Below are positions 9,250-18,388 of a DNA stretch of 64,000 nt, in pieces. The notes under the pieces are model-generated. The model ran no database searches and had not been told where the DNA came from. It saw only the letters and a list, made by a program, of their open reading frames with translations. Position 1 is the stretch's first letter, and every line of letters begins with the position of its first letter. The stretch is from Thermotoga sp. SG1 (lineage in GTDB: Bacteria; Thermotogota; Thermotogae; Thermotogales; Thermotogaceae), in NCBI RefSeq assembly GCF_002865985.1, contig NZ_LNDD01000001.1, positions 62,001 through 126,000 on the forward strand, written 5' to 3'. The position numbers and the translations under genes are program-made.

Positions 9250-10136
9250 CCTATCAACTCCTTCAGCCCATCGATGAGTCTTCTATCATCATCGTAACTT
9301 CTTCCTTTCACAGTCAAATAGCCTCCTACGATCATTCCATTTGCACCGGCAAAAAAGGCGAGCGCCTGAAAATCTCCGAGTTTTTCTCTTCCTGCTGCGA
9401 TCTTTATCGTCACGTTTTCACCGAGAACGATCCTGAACGCTGCTATCGTCTTTATTCTCTCTACAACATCAAGTTCCGGGAAGTTCTCAAGGGGAGTTCC
9501 TTTTATCGGGATGAGAAAGTTGATGGGAACAGAATCTACCTCCAGATCCTTTAAAATTTTCGCCAGTTCCAGACGATCCTCAAAGCTTTCTCCAAGTCCG
9601 AATATCCCTCCACTGCAAACCTCAAGTCCGGTGCTTTTCGCGTTTTCCACGGTCCTCATTCTGTCATAGAAAGTGTGAGTAGTGCAGATGTTCTGGAAAA
9701 ACCCCGGTGAAGTTTCCAGGTTGTGGTGGTATCTGTCAAGGCCGTGGTCTTTCAGATAACTGAGTTCGTCTTTCTCAAGGGTTCCAAGAGAGGCACAGAT
9801 TTTCAAACTGGTGGTAACTTTCAAAAATTCTATGATACTTGCTATTTTCAACACCTCATTCCTGGTGGGTCTTTTCCCAGAGGTGACAATACCGAATCTT
9901 ACAGCTCCCATTTTCTCAGCTTCTTTTGCTCTCTCAAGGATACTTTCTTTATCCAGAAGAGGGTATCTCTTCACTCCAGTGCTGTAAAGAGAACTCTGGG
10001 CGCAGAATTTACAGTCTTGATCACAGATACCAGATTTTGCGTTCACAATGCTACAAATATCCAATCTGGTGTTGCTGACCATCGTGCTGGCTTTAAGAAT
10101 CAGTTCTCTTGTTTTCATACTCAAAATTTCTTTCAA
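9243..10136 (-). CDS. biotin-synthase-like radical SAM protein
   Basis: About 297 residues with the radical SAM CxxxCxxC motif (CDQDCKFC) and BioB-specific stretches YHHNLET, CSGGIFGLGE, PINFLIPIKGTPL and IKIAAGRE. Of the four BioB [2Fe-2S] ligands, the cysteines in LKICASLG and LEVCSGG and the arginine in AAGRE are present. The remaining cysteine (RFC in E. coli, TYC in B. subtilis) is glycine here (RFGIVTSG). No other biotin genes are nearby. It may use a different sulfur donor or make another product. Start TTG 10136 is chosen from AGGAGGT eight bases upstream; ATG 10118 is the alternative. Confidence 0.75.
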   Translation of the reverse strand: MKEILSMKTRELILKASTMVSNTRLDICSIVNAKSGICDQDCKFCAQSSLYSTGVKRYPLLDKESILERAKEAEKMGAVRFGIVTSGKRPTRNEVLKIASIIEFLKVTTSLKICASLGTLEKDELSYLKDHGLDRYHHNLETSPGFFQNICTTHTFYDRMRTVENAKSTGLEVCSGGIFGLGESFEDRLELAKILKDLEVDSVPINFLIPIKGTPLENFPELDVVERIKTIAAFRIVLGENVTIKIAAGREKLGDFQALAFFAGANGMIVGGYLTVKGRSYDDDRRLIDGLKELIGW

Positions 10137-10154
10137 AATATTCAACCTCCTGTA

Positions 10155-10182
10155 TTAGACGTGTTCTATACTATATTATAGT
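10155..10182 (+). promoter_or_regulatory. promoter of the glycosyltransferase gene; overlapping minus-strand -10 for the radical SAM gene
   Basis: On the plus strand TTAGAC (10155-10160) and TATAGT (10177-10182) are 16 bases apart. On the minus strand TATAAT lies at 10175-10180, so two divergent promoters probably share this patch. Confidence 0.5.
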
Positions 10183-10233
10183 TTCTCTTCGAGATTTACG
10201 GCCACAAAACAATCCAAAAAAGGAGGTGATCAC

Positions 10234-11304
10234 ATGAAAATCGGCTTTCTCAGCAGGTGGGGTGCCACATGCGGGGTTGGTATGCATGCTGAGATACTCG
10301 CCAGAGAGTTCATCAACATGGGACACGAAGTGGTGGTTTTCGCTCCGACCGAAGGGAGTGCTAAAAAGGAAGTCAAATACTACAAGAGAACCGAAGCTCA
10401 GGATCCGGATTTTGTCAAAAGGGAAATCTACACGGAAGTGGACAACGTGACCGAAGAAGGCTGGGTGAAAGAGGAGGAGATTTTGAAAGAAAACCTGGAC
10501 CTGCTCATAGTAGAAACCTTCTGGAGAATTCCTGTGAAGCCTCTCACAAAACTCATAGAAAAACTGAAAATTCCTGTCATTTCTGTCTTTCATGAAGCGA
10601 ACATTTTCAAAGCAAAGGAAGTGGTGAAGTTACCTTGCGATAAAATTGTCGTGTTCGACAGAAGGTTTTACGATGAGATTCTCGAGTTTTACGAAATTCC
10701 AAGAGAAAAGGTGGAAGTGATCAGTTATCCTGTGATGAAACCCTACATAGTAGAACCGGAAAGACCTGTTAGTGATGATAAATTCCTCTTCTTCTCTTTT
10801 GGAAGACAGCCTATCGAAGAGTACAGTGATTTCCTGAACGCTTTGAAGAAACTGAAAAAGAAATTTGACAACCTTCACTACTGGATCATCAGATCCGATG
10901 GAAAGGTTGAGTATGAGGCGGAATGGATCACACAGTGGCAAAAAAGACCACCCGTTGAAAAACTCTACAGCTATCTGAAAGGATCGAATGTACATCTGCT
11001 CCCGAAAGGAAACACTCCAAACGTTGTGGTCTCTTCCACCCTTTACCAGGTCATAGCAAGTGAGACTCCCATCGTTATCAGAGACAGCAGATTCGTCGAA
11101 ACCATCGAGACTGATGCGTACGGATTTGGTCCCATTGTGAAGTACAAGAACATACACGACCTGGTACACAAATTGGAACTTCTGATATTGGACAAAGAAC
11201 TAGTGGAAGACATAAAAAAAGAAGTGAGAAACTTTGTGGAAAAGTATGGTGGGGATAAAATAGCACAAGAGTTTTTGGTCCTTGCAAGATCGATCAACAA
11301 ATGA
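10234..11304 (+). CDS. glycosyltransferase family 1/4-like
   Basis: A 356-residue GT-B-fold protein. The N-terminus MKIGFLSRWGATCGVGMHAEILAREF resembles the donor/acceptor loop of GT4 enzymes, and the C-terminal half has a Rossmann segment ending near LPKGNTPNVVVSSTLYQVIASETPIV, where GT4 nucleotide-sugar binding usually lies. The typical E-x7-E pair is weak, so the assignment is to fold rather than reaction. No membrane segment. RBS AAAGGAGG precedes the ATG, and a strong terminator follows, so it is monocistronic. Confidence 0.65.
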   Translation: MKIGFLSRWGATCGVGMHAEILAREFINMGHEVVVFAPTEGSAKKEVKYYKRTEAQDPDFVKREIYTEVDNVTEEGWVKEEEILKENLDLLIVETFWRIPVKPLTKLIEKLKIPVISVFHEANIFKAKEVVKLPCDKIVVFDRRFYDEILEFYEIPREKVEVISYPVMKPYIVEPERPVSDDKFLFFSFGRQPIEEYSDFLNALKKLKKKFDNLHYWIIRSDGKVEYEAEWITQWQKRPPVEKLYSYLKGSNVHLLPKGNTPNVVVSSTLYQVIASETPIVIRDSRFVETIETDAYGFGPIVKYKNIHDLVHKLELLILDKELVEDIKKEVRNFVEKYGGDKIAQEFLVLARSINK

Positions 11305-11329
11305 GGGGGGATATCCCCCTCATTTTTTC
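11302..11329. terminator. bidirectional intrinsic terminator
   Basis: Stem TGAGGGGG / CCCCCTCA (11302-11322) around GATAT, with TTTTTT on the right. It ends the glycosyltransferase transcript and overlaps the stop of the convergent lipid-kinase gene. Confidence 0.8.
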
Positions 11330-12225
11330 ACAAGAACATTCAACACTCTTGGCACGATGGAAAAAGATGCTCTCTTTGCCCAAAAAGACTCCCCATCGAG
11401 TTCTATTGGTTCATCTCTCTGAAATTCCACGATTACTTTTCTTGCCTGATAGCCTTCCACCCCTGGATGTTCAAGAAGCGTTCCGTTGAACACCCTGTGC
11501 AGATTCGCCAAGATTTTTAGCTTTCCTATATCGTTTATCACGGTAACAGCCAAAAGCCCATCGTCTGGAACGGCATGGGGAAGTTGATTCATACCTCCAC
11601 CGTTGTACCTGCAGATTCCAACGTTCATGGAGAAAACCTTCTTTTCCCAAATTTTCTTGTCTATCTGAATCCTTGCGATAGGCGGTTTGTAGGCGACTAT
11701 GGAAGAGAAGATCTTTGAAAAGTAAGAGACGCGGTTTTTCTTCTTCAGAAGATTCGTCCTGTGTGTTACAAAACCATCGAAGAAGAGTCCGGCAACGTTG
11801 ACGAACGCTCGTTTTTTTGACTCTCCAGCGGACGTTTCGTACTCGACAACTCCGAGATCTTGAACGAATACCTTTCCATCTTTCAAGGTTTTTATCGCAT
11901 TTTCAATCGACAAAGGAACACCGATTGTTCTTGCCCAATCTCTTCCACTTCCGAACGGAATCCATCCAAAGGTGACTCCTTCAAGATTGAATTCACCAAG
12001 AAAGATACCGTTCACCACTTCGTTCACAGTGCCATCGCCACCGAACGCCACAATCTGTCTGTGGCCCTTTTCAAAGGCTTTTCTTGAAAGATCCATTGCA
12101 TGTCCTGGCCTTTCTGTGAAAACAACTTCGTAGTCTATTTCGTATTTTTCCAGAAGATCTTTCACTTTCGTCCAGAATTTCTTGGCCCTACCTCCACCTG
12201 CAGCAGGGTTGTATATCAAAAACAC
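11320..12225 (-). CDS. diacylglycerol/sphingoid-type lipid kinase
   Basis: A 301-residue protein of the DgkB/YegS lipid kinase family. The nucleotide loop FLIYNPAAGGGRA at the N-terminus and GGDGTVNEVVNG near residue 73 are diagnostic; FGSGRDWART and the C-terminal ELDGESF strand follow the family order. Likely soluble or membrane-peripheral, phosphorylating diacylglycerol or a related lipid. The GTG at 12225 is chosen because GGAAGGGG lies six bases upstream and the previous gene stops two bases before it. Confidence 0.8.
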   Translation of the reverse strand: MFLIYNPAAGGGRAKKFWTKVKDLLEKYEIDYEVVFTERPGHAMDLSRKAFEKGHRQIVAFGGDGTVNEVVNGIFLGEFNLEGVTFGWIPFGSGRDWARTIGVPLSIENAIKTLKDGKVFVQDLGVVEYETSAGESKKRAFVNVAGLFFDGFVTHRTNLLKKKNRVSYFSKIFSSIVAYKPPIARIQIDKKIWEKKVFSMNVGICRYNGGGMNQLPHAVPDDGLLAVTVINDIGKLKILANLHRVFNGTLLEHPGVEGYQARKVIVEFQRDEPIELDGESFWAKRASFSIVPRVLNVLVKK

Positions 12226-12227
12226 AT

Positions 12228-12434
12228 CTATCCCCTTCCAAAAAGTGCCAGCATTATAGATGTTGCAAAGAAAGCAAGACTTGCAGCGAGAAATTGCCAT
12301 CCTTTTTTGTCGTAGAACTTTTTCTTCCGGGGCTGCTTTTTCTTGATGGCTCTTGTTCCAAGGTCGAAGAAGACGATCGAAACAAAAAGGGTCCCAAAGC
12401 CTGTAAAGAAAAAAAGATCTGAGATGAATCTCAA
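12228..12434 (-). CDS. small two-helix membrane protein
   Basis: A 68-residue protein with two predicted membrane helices (about 5-25 and 47-65) joined by a very basic loop (KKKQPRKKK), so the loop is probably cytoplasmic. TTG start at 12434 has GGAGG seven bases upstream. It stops two bases before the lipid kinase GTG, so the pair is translationally coupled, hinting at a membrane-lipid role. Family not recognised. An extended -10 (TGGTAGAAT) lies just upstream, after the ADH terminator. Confidence 0.6.
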   Translation of the reverse strand: MRFISDLFFFTGFGTLFVSIVFFDLGTRAIKKKQPRKKKFYDKKGWQFLAASLAFFATSIMLALFGRG

Positions 12435-12465
12435 CCTTTCACCTCCGCAGAGGATATTCTACCAA

Positions 12466-12490
12466 AAAAGGGCAGGATCTTCCTGCCCTT
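12466..12490 (-). terminator. intrinsic terminator after alcohol dehydrogenase
   Basis: Stem AAGGGCAGGA / TCCTGCCCTT with loop TCT; on the minus strand it is followed by TTTTTT. It ends the leftward alcohol dehydrogenase transcript. Confidence 0.8.
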
Positions 12491-12509
12491 TCTTTTCCTT
12501 CTTCTTTTT

Positions 12510-13718
12510 TCAATACGGTCTCAAGGATTCTCTGTAGATCGCTTCCACCAGATCTTCGTTTACTTTCATCGGAGCCAGATTCAAAAGAAGATCCAAAGCA
12601 GGAGTTTCAAAGGTGAGTTTTACAAGTTTGGGGATATCTTTTTCGGAGAATCCAACGTCTGCCAGTTTTTCTTTGACGCCAAGTCTGAATATCCACTGCT
12701 CAAGCTTTACCGCAGCTTCTTCAGCTTCATCCGGTGTTCCTTTCAAATCAGGTATTATCGGTTGATACACATAAGAAAGTATCTGCGGCTTTGCCTTGTA
12801 AGTGTATTTGAAAACAGCAGGAAGTAACATTGCAAGTCCCAAACCATGAGCAAGATCAGGTTTGACGGCACTCAGTGGATGCTCGAGAGCATGTGTAAGA
12901 TGTAACATACCGTTATCGAAGGAAATACCAGCGATTGCAGAAGCGTACATTAGAAAGTAACGTGCCTCAAGATCATCGGGTTTTTCAAGAACCCTTGGCA
13001 AATATTCAGCTATCAACTCTACTGTATTCCTTGCAAGATTTATAGAGAAGGGATTGCCTAGGATAGTTGTAGCAGCCTCCGTTATATGATTCAGAGCGTC
13101 CAGAGCGGTGTAAACACTCTGCTTTTCTGGAAGGCTCTTGGTCAGTTCTGGATCGTCAATGGAGAATGTGGGATAAATGCAGTCGTAAGCTATTGGTGGT
13201 TTGTATTCTTTTTCCAGAATGGACGCTACAGCAAATCTGTCGACTTCTGTTCCTGTGCCGTGTGTTGTGTTTATGGCAATTATGGGTTTCGCTTTTTCGG
13301 GTGCAAACTTTTGTTCATACAGCTCTTCAGCGGTTTTTTCAGGGTACTCAAGCAAGATTGCAACACTTTTTGCCGTATCAATGGGGCTTCCTCCTCCTAT
13401 TCCCATCACAGCCTGTGCATTTATTTCAAGCGCCTTTTTTGTAGCTTCGTTTATTTGTTTGGTTGTGGGATTCGGCGTGACATCGTCGTAAACGACGTAT
13501 CTCATACCTCTTTTTTCCAGAGCGGGTTTCACCCTATCCCACGCACCTGTGACTTTGTACGCAACTTTGTCACTGACAACCACTATAGACTCTATTCCTT
13601 TTCTTTTCAAAAGATCCAGTATATCTTCAATCTTGTCCAGAGCGCCGATTCCAAAGTAACAAATCGTTTTTGTTCTCAATTCGATCACATTTTTGATGTT
13701 GATCTCTTTGGTCCACAT
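12510..13718 (-). CDS. iron-containing alcohol dehydrogenase
   Basis: A 402-residue group III alcohol dehydrogenase. The NAD(P)-binding GIGGGSPIDTAK (about residues 106-117) and Fe ligands Asp207 and His211 (ALDALNHITEA), His280 and His291 (THALEHP...DLAHG) are all present. In Thermotogales and Thermococcales such enzymes interconvert aldehydes and alcohols in fermentation. ATG at 13718 has GGGAGGTG upstream. It is monocistronic between a terminator and the divergently spaced ilvA region. The substrate is not determinable here. Confidence 0.9.
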   Translation of the reverse strand: MWTKEINIKNVIELRTKTICYFGIGALDKIEDILDLLKRKGIESIVVVSDKVAYKVTGAWDRVKPALEKRGMRYVVYDDVTPNPTTKQINEATKKALEINAQAVMGIGGGSPIDTAKSVAILLEYPEKTAEELYEQKFAPEKAKPIIAINTTHGTGTEVDRFAVASILEKEYKPPIAYDCIYPTFSIDDPELTKSLPEKQSVYTALDALNHITEAATTILGNPFSINLARNTVELIAEYLPRVLEKPDDLEARYFLMYASAIAGISFDNGMLHLTHALEHPLSAVKPDLAHGLGLAMLLPAVFKYTYKAKPQILSYVYQPIIPDLKGTPDEAEEAAVKLEQWIFRLGVKEKLADVGFSEKDIPKLVKLTFETPALDLLLNLAPMKVNEDLVEAIYRESLRPY

Positions 13719-13800
13719 AATTTATCACCTCCCGATTCTTATAGTACCACTTCTCTCATTTATTGTGAATTTCATAACAATTACATATGTGAAACTTTTC

Positions 13801-15006
13801 TCATACAATGATTCTCACCTCATACCCCTTTGCAATAAGAACCCTCTCTATCTCCTCGACGTGTTTTTCATCAACCGTCTCAAGCTCGAGTTCTATCTTC
13901 GCAAATCCGATAGGAACGTCCTTTGCGGACCGGTTGTGGAAGACAGAGAGCACGTTTGCACCAAGTTCCGCAACGATTCCGAGAAGTTCCTTGAGGGCAC
14001 CGGGTCTGTCCATCACAAACGTTTCGATGAACACCTTCCTTCCACTCTTTACAAGTCCCTTGTTTATAATCCTGTCTATCATGTTCACATCTATGTTTCC
14101 CCCACTTACAACAACCGCCACTTTTTTCCCACTCACATTCAGTCTGTTCAAAAGCGCAGCTACTCCCACTGCTCCTGCTCCTTCGGCCACTACCTTTGCC
14201 TGTTCCAGAAGGAACAGAATGGCGTCCGCTATCTCTTCTTCGTTCACCACAACCATGTCATCGACGTACTTTTTTATGATCTCAAAAGTCAACTCTCCAG
14301 GCTTTTTCACTGCAATCCCGTCGGCCAGAGTGGGTTTACCCTCTATTTTCTCCACCTTTCCTCTTTTCAAAGATGCGATCATGGAGGGCATGTTTTCTGT
14401 CTGGACACCTACTATTCGAACGTTCGGATTTATGGATTTGACAGCAATGGAAATACCGGAGATCAGACCTCCTCCACCCACTGGAACAATTATCATCTCC
14501 ACATCAGACAGGTCTTCCATTATTTCAAGCCCTATGGTTCCCTGACCCGCTATTACATGAGGATCGTTGAACGGATGAACAAAGATCGCACCTGTTCTTT
14601 CCTGAATCCTCAGTGCCGCTTCGTATGCCTCATCGAACACATCTCCTTCTAGAATCACCTGGGCTCCGAGTTTTTTCGTTCTTGTGACCTTTGAAAGTGG
14701 TGCGTACCTTGGCATCACAATTGTTGCGGGAACACCGAAAACCTTGGCAGCGAGCGCCACCCCCTGAGCGTGATTTCCGGCTGATGCTGCAACCACACCC
14801 TTTTTTCTCTCCTCTTCACTAAGATGGGCTATTTTGTTGTAAGCTCCTCTTATTTTAAAAGCTCCCGTCTTTTGAAGATTTTCCATCTTCAGGTAAACCT
14901 CGCTGCCTGTGATCTCGCTCAGAACAGAACTGTAGGTGAGAGCTGTTCTATGAACAACACCTCTTAGAATCGTCTGTGCTTCTCTGATATCTTTCAAAGT
15001 GACCAC
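13801..15006 (-). CDS. ilvA: threonine dehydratase (threonine ammonia-lyase) with ACT domain
   Basis: A 401-residue PLP enzyme converting threonine to 2-oxobutyrate, the entry to isoleucine synthesis or threonine catabolism. The PLP lysine is in KTGAFKIRGAYN, the phosphate loop is VGGGGLISG, and the serine-rich SAGNHAQG is present. A single C-terminal ACT domain (about 325-401) replaces the larger regulatory domain of E. coli IlvA and resembles the shorter bacterial form. GTG at 15006 is chosen because AAGGAGGT lies six bases upstream. Confidence 0.9.
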   Translation of the reverse strand: MVTLKDIREAQTILRGVVHRTALTYSSVLSEITGSEVYLKMENLQKTGAFKIRGAYNKIAHLSEEERKKGVVAASAGNHAQGVALAAKVFGVPATIVMPRYAPLSKVTRTKKLGAQVILEGDVFDEAYEAALRIQERTGAIFVHPFNDPHVIAGQGTIGLEIMEDLSDVEMIIVPVGGGGLISGISIAVKSINPNVRIVGVQTENMPSMIASLKRGKVEKIEGKPTLADGIAVKKPGELTFEIIKKYVDDMVVVNEEEIADAILFLLEQAKVVAEGAGAVGVAALLNRLNVSGKKVAVVVSGGNIDVNMIDRIINKGLVKSGRKVFIETFVMDRPGALKELLGIVAELGANVLSVFHNRSAKDVPIGFAKIELELETVDEKHVEEIERVLIAKGYEVRIIV

Positions 15007-15122
15007 AAAAACACCTCCTTTCAATCCCATTGAATTGTACACCTCAGAAAGAGCTTCACGTTTTTTTCACAGAAACCGGTATAGAATTTCATCAGCAAAC
15101 ATTTTAAAGAGGAGGTATAAAC

Positions 15123-16109
15123 ATGAAAAATCTCCTTGTAGCACTGATGCTGGTCGTTTCTGTGGCAGGTTTTTCTGCTTCATTGAACGATGTCCTTCAA
15201 ACCGCTCTTGCAAGTAGTACAGACTATCAGATTGCCCAGATCGATCTAGAAACAGCTACGATGGACTACGAAAAAGCTAAACTCGAAGCAGCAACCAAGA
15301 AAGCTGAACTTTCTGCAGAACTCAGTTACTACAACAACTTGCAGAGCTACAGGAATTCATTGAAATCATCCTATCAGGACATTCTTGGAAGGATCTTCGA
15401 TCTTCTGATCGCCGAAATTTCTCACGAGAGTGCCCAGATAAACTTTGAAAACGCTCAGGAAGATCACAAAACAAATCAGGAACTGTTCAAAAAGAATCTC
15501 ATCTCAGAAAACGATCTGAAAGGCTCCGAACTCACCCTTGAGGAAGCAAGTAACAGCCTTCTTTCTGCAAAGAACGATCTTGATGAGGCAAAAAGAAACT
15601 ACGAAGAACTCTTTAGCCTAAACGTAAGCGAAATAGAACTTCCTTTGGTTGATTTCCACGATCTTGTGAGCGAAGATGAATACCTGGATAACCTTCTTTC
15701 TGTAAAGATTGCAGAGACAAACATGAAGATCGCAGAGTATGACCTCAACAACCTCTCCGCCGCCGCTTCCAGGTACGAGAGAAGAACCGCAGAACTGGCT
15801 TACCAAAAGGCAAAGATGAACTACGAAGAGGCATTGAAGGAGGCAAAGAACACTTACAGAAGTACCATCAACTCTCTTGAAGTTATGCTTTCAAATCTTA
15901 AGGTTCTGAAGGAAAGAGTGGATCTCAATGAGGACATTTTGAAAGACTATCAGGACAGGTATGAAAAGGGCCTTATCTCGAAAAAAGAACTGAACACCCA
16001 AAAGATCAATCTTCTCAATGCAAGAAAAAACTACCTGAGCGCACTTCAAAACTACTACAACACAATCATAAATCTTCTCATAGATGCTGGAAAAGAAGTT
16101 TCTTTTTGA
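15123..16109 (+). CDS. TolC-like outer membrane efflux protein (first copy)
   Basis: A 328-residue secreted protein: signal peptide (about 1-19, ending AGFSA) then almost entirely alpha-helical coiled-coil with N- and A-rich heptads and the outer-membrane-efflux pattern (QTALASSTDYQIAQIDLETA, then a second repeat after 190). It is shorter than E. coli TolC and lacks obvious beta-barrel sequence, as in other Thermotoga members. First gene of a five-gene rightward exporter operon; RBS GAGGAGGT precedes the ATG. Confidence 0.75.
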   Translation: MKNLLVALMLVVSVAGFSASLNDVLQTALASSTDYQIAQIDLETATMDYEKAKLEAATKKAELSAELSYYNNLQSYRNSLKSSYQDILGRIFDLLIAEISHESAQINFENAQEDHKTNQELFKKNLISENDLKGSELTLEEASNSLLSAKNDLDEAKRNYEELFSLNVSEIELPLVDFHDLVSEDEYLDNLLSVKIAETNMKIAEYDLNNLSAAASRYERRTAELAYQKAKMNYEEALKEAKNTYRSTINSLEVMLSNLKVLKERVDLNEDILKDYQDRYEKGLISKKELNTQKINLLNARKNYLSALQNYYNTIINLLIDAGKEVSF

Positions 16110-16124
16110 AGAAGGTGATAAATA

Positions 16125-17387
16125 ATGAAAAGGTTTCTCCTTTTGTTTCTTGTCTTTCCAGTTCTTCTTGCAGGAAGCGTGTTTGATCTGTTTGAAGAGA
16201 ATTTGAAAAACTCATCAAGTTATTGGACCAGTGTGGAAAAACTCAAAGAAGCAGAAATTTCCTACAAGCGTTACACGAGTTTCTGGAATCCGGCGGTTTC
16301 TGTTTCGCTTGGAACAGATGGAATCACCATAACAGAGGATGGAATTCAGAATTTCTCCGTGATTCCCAACGTAAACTTTGTGAACGTATATGGATTTAAA
16401 CTCGGACTTTCTTTTCCGATCTCGGTGAACCCGAAAGATTGGTCAATTAATTTCGAAGGCACACAACTGAGCATCTCAAGGGATCTCAAAGCAGATTACA
16501 CTGTAAACAGACTGAAAGCAGAAGCAGGGTATCTTTCTGCGCAGTATTCTCTGAAATCTACGAAAAACAGTGTCTTTCTTCAGACAGTTCAGGATGTGTT
16601 CGACTGGTACTACTACACGAAAAAGAAAAAGATTTTCTCGCAGAAACTTCAGGTGTTGAGAGAAAAGCTCAGTAAAGCGATCGACGAAGATGAAAGAGAA
16701 TCTTTGGAAAAGCAGATTCTCTCGGTTGAGCAAACTCTGAGAAACGCGGAGCTGGAACTTAAGTCCATTCACACAAAAGGCATAAACGAGGAAATCTATA
16801 AAGAAACAAAAGAGTCTCTATCAAAAATTACACTTCCTGCCACCACACTGGAGCACAGAGAAGATCTGAAAGCACTCGAGTTACAGAAAAAAGCAGAAGA
16901 AATCGAAAAAAAGACGTGGTTTTTGCCTTATCTTCCAGATCTTAGCTTTTCCTTCAACTACGATTTTGAAGAGAGCAACTGGTCGATAAAAATCGGTCTT
17001 CAACTCACTCTCTGGGATTTTGGAGAAAGAAATCTGGAATCAGAGAAAAGAAAATCTCAGATTTCTTTGCTGGAATACGAGGAGAAAACAAGAGAAGTAA
17101 AAGATTCGATAAGCAAAGTACTGATAAACATCGAAAACCTTCAGTCCCAGATGAAACAAGAAGAGATGAATTTAAACGACCTTGAAGAGATCTATGAAAC
17201 GAACAGGCAACTGTTTAAGAAAGGCTTTTTGAGTGAAGAGGATTTCATCCTTTCAGAGCTTGATTACATGGAAGGAAAACTCACCGTGGAAAATCTGGAA
17301 AATTCGCTGATCCTGGAGAAACTGAACTACATAAGCACCCTGGGATATGATCTTGAGAAATTTCTCAAGGAAGGTGATCTGAATTGA
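16125..17387 (+). CDS. TolC-like outer membrane efflux protein (second copy)
   Basis: A 420-residue protein with a signal peptide (about 1-17) and the TolC arrangement of long helical hairpins. It also has segments with alternating hydrophobic residues (SVSLGTDGITI, FGLKLGLSFPI-like, IKIGLQLTLWDFG) suggesting strands of an outer-membrane barrel. This fits better than its neighbour as the actual channel. Separated from the first TolC-like gene by 15 bases and overlapping the adaptor gene by four. Confidence 0.75.
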   Translation: MKRFLLLFLVFPVLLAGSVFDLFEENLKNSSSYWTSVEKLKEAEISYKRYTSFWNPAVSVSLGTDGITITEDGIQNFSVIPNVNFVNVYGFKLGLSFPISVNPKDWSINFEGTQLSISRDLKADYTVNRLKAEAGYLSAQYSLKSTKNSVFLQTVQDVFDWYYYTKKKKIFSQKLQVLREKLSKAIDEDERESLEKQILSVEQTLRNAELELKSIHTKGINEEIYKETKESLSKITLPATTLEHREDLKALELQKKAEEIEKKTWFLPYLPDLSFSFNYDFEESNWSIKIGLQLTLWDFGERNLESEKRKSQISLLEYEEKTREVKDSISKVLINIENLQSQMKQEEMNLNDLEEIYETNRQLFKKGFLSEEDFILSELDYMEGKLTVENLENSLILEKLNYISTLGYDLEKFLKEGDLN

Positions 17388-18388
17388 AAAAGTGGATAAC
17401 ACTTCTGATCATAGCGATACTCGTGGTTCTGCTGATCGTTGTGATCTTTTTGAACAAAGCCAGTGCTCAGAGCATTTCTGAAAACACCGCAACCTCCACA
17501 CAGCTCCCTGTCTTTCTCACCTACACTGTGACGAAAGAAAATGAAACCGTTGAGATCGTAGGACAGGTCACAGCCGATACTAGAAGCGTTTCTTCCAAGG
17601 TCTCTGGAGATGTTCTGAAACTCTACGTTCAAGAAGGAGAGCGCGTTCAGGAAGGCCAGAAGATAGCAAAGATAGACGACACAGATTATCAGATCGAATA
17701 TCTTTCTGCTTTGAACAGCTACAAAACCTCTCCCACTGAGATCAATCGTTTGAATCTAGAGAAGGCAAAAAAGGACCTAGAAAACACCATCGTGACTTCT
17801 CCGGTGAGTGGAGTGGTGCGATCTGTCAATGTGGAAGAAGGAGACAGGGTCTCTGTGGGAACAGCCATTGTTGAAGTTGTGGAAACCGATACGCTGAGAG
17901 TCGAAGGATCGATCGACGAATACGATCTGAAAAACGTCAAAGAGGGAATGAAAGTAATTTTCACCTTTGAGCAGCTTGGACTCACCCTAACCGGGAAGGT
18001 GAAGAGAATCAGTCCCGTTGCAGAAACTTCTGGTGGAGTCACAGTGATACCCGTTGAGTTCTCTTTCGATCAAACACCACCTGAAATTGTGATCCCGGGA
18101 CTCACCTGTGACGTGGAGATCATCGTGAGGGAAGCCACAGATTCTTTCTTTGTTCCTAAAGAAGCAATCAGACAAGACCAGGGTGGATACTACGTGATGA
18201 AACAAACACCTGAGGGGCCACAGAAGGCATACGTGGAGATCGGAGAGGAAGTGAACGAAAAAATAGAGATCAAAGAAGGTGTCTCTGAAGGAGATGTCCT
18301 TCTTCTTGTCCCATCTCAGGAGGAGATACAAAGGTTGAAAACAAGGCAGGGGCTTCCAATATTTGGCCCTGGAGGTCGAGCAAGATGA
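17384..18388 (+). CDS. HlyD/MacA-type periplasmic adaptor
   Basis: A 334-residue membrane-fusion protein: one N-terminal membrane helix (about 4-24), then a lipoyl half-motif SGDVLKLYVQEGERVQEGQKIAKID, a short helical hairpin, the second lipoyl half SGVVRSVNVEEGDRVSVGTAIVEVVE, and C-terminal beta-barrel and membrane-proximal domains (motifs quoted in overlapping pieces). It links the ABC exporter to the TolC channel. TTG start overlaps the previous stop (TTGA); the next gene starts in its stop codon. Confidence 0.88.
   Translation: MKKWITLLIIAILVVLLIVVIFLNKASAQSISENTATSTQLPVFLTYTVTKENETVEIVGQVTADTRSVSSKVSGDVLKLYVQEGERVQEGQKIAKIDDTDYQIEYLSALNSYKTSPTEINRLNLEKAKKDLENTIVTSPVSGVVRSVNVEEGDRVSVGTAIVEVVETDTLRVEGSIDEYDLKNVKEGMKVIFTFEQLGLTLTGKVKRISPVAETSGGVTVIPVEFSFDQTPPEIVIPGLTCDVEIIVREATDSFFVPKEAIRQDQGGYYVMKQTPEGPQKAYVEIGEEVNEKIEIKEGVSEGDVLLLVPSQEEIQRLKTRQGLPIFGPGGRAR

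Noticed and set aside
13719-13760. Promoter for the alcohol dehydrogenase
   Set aside because: A TATAAG box is present, but no -35 at acceptable spacing could be defended.
13086-14652. Plus-strand frames opposite alcohol dehydrogenase and threonine dehydratase
   Set aside because: Both minus-strand genes carry full catalytic motifs; the plus frames show no recognisable protein.
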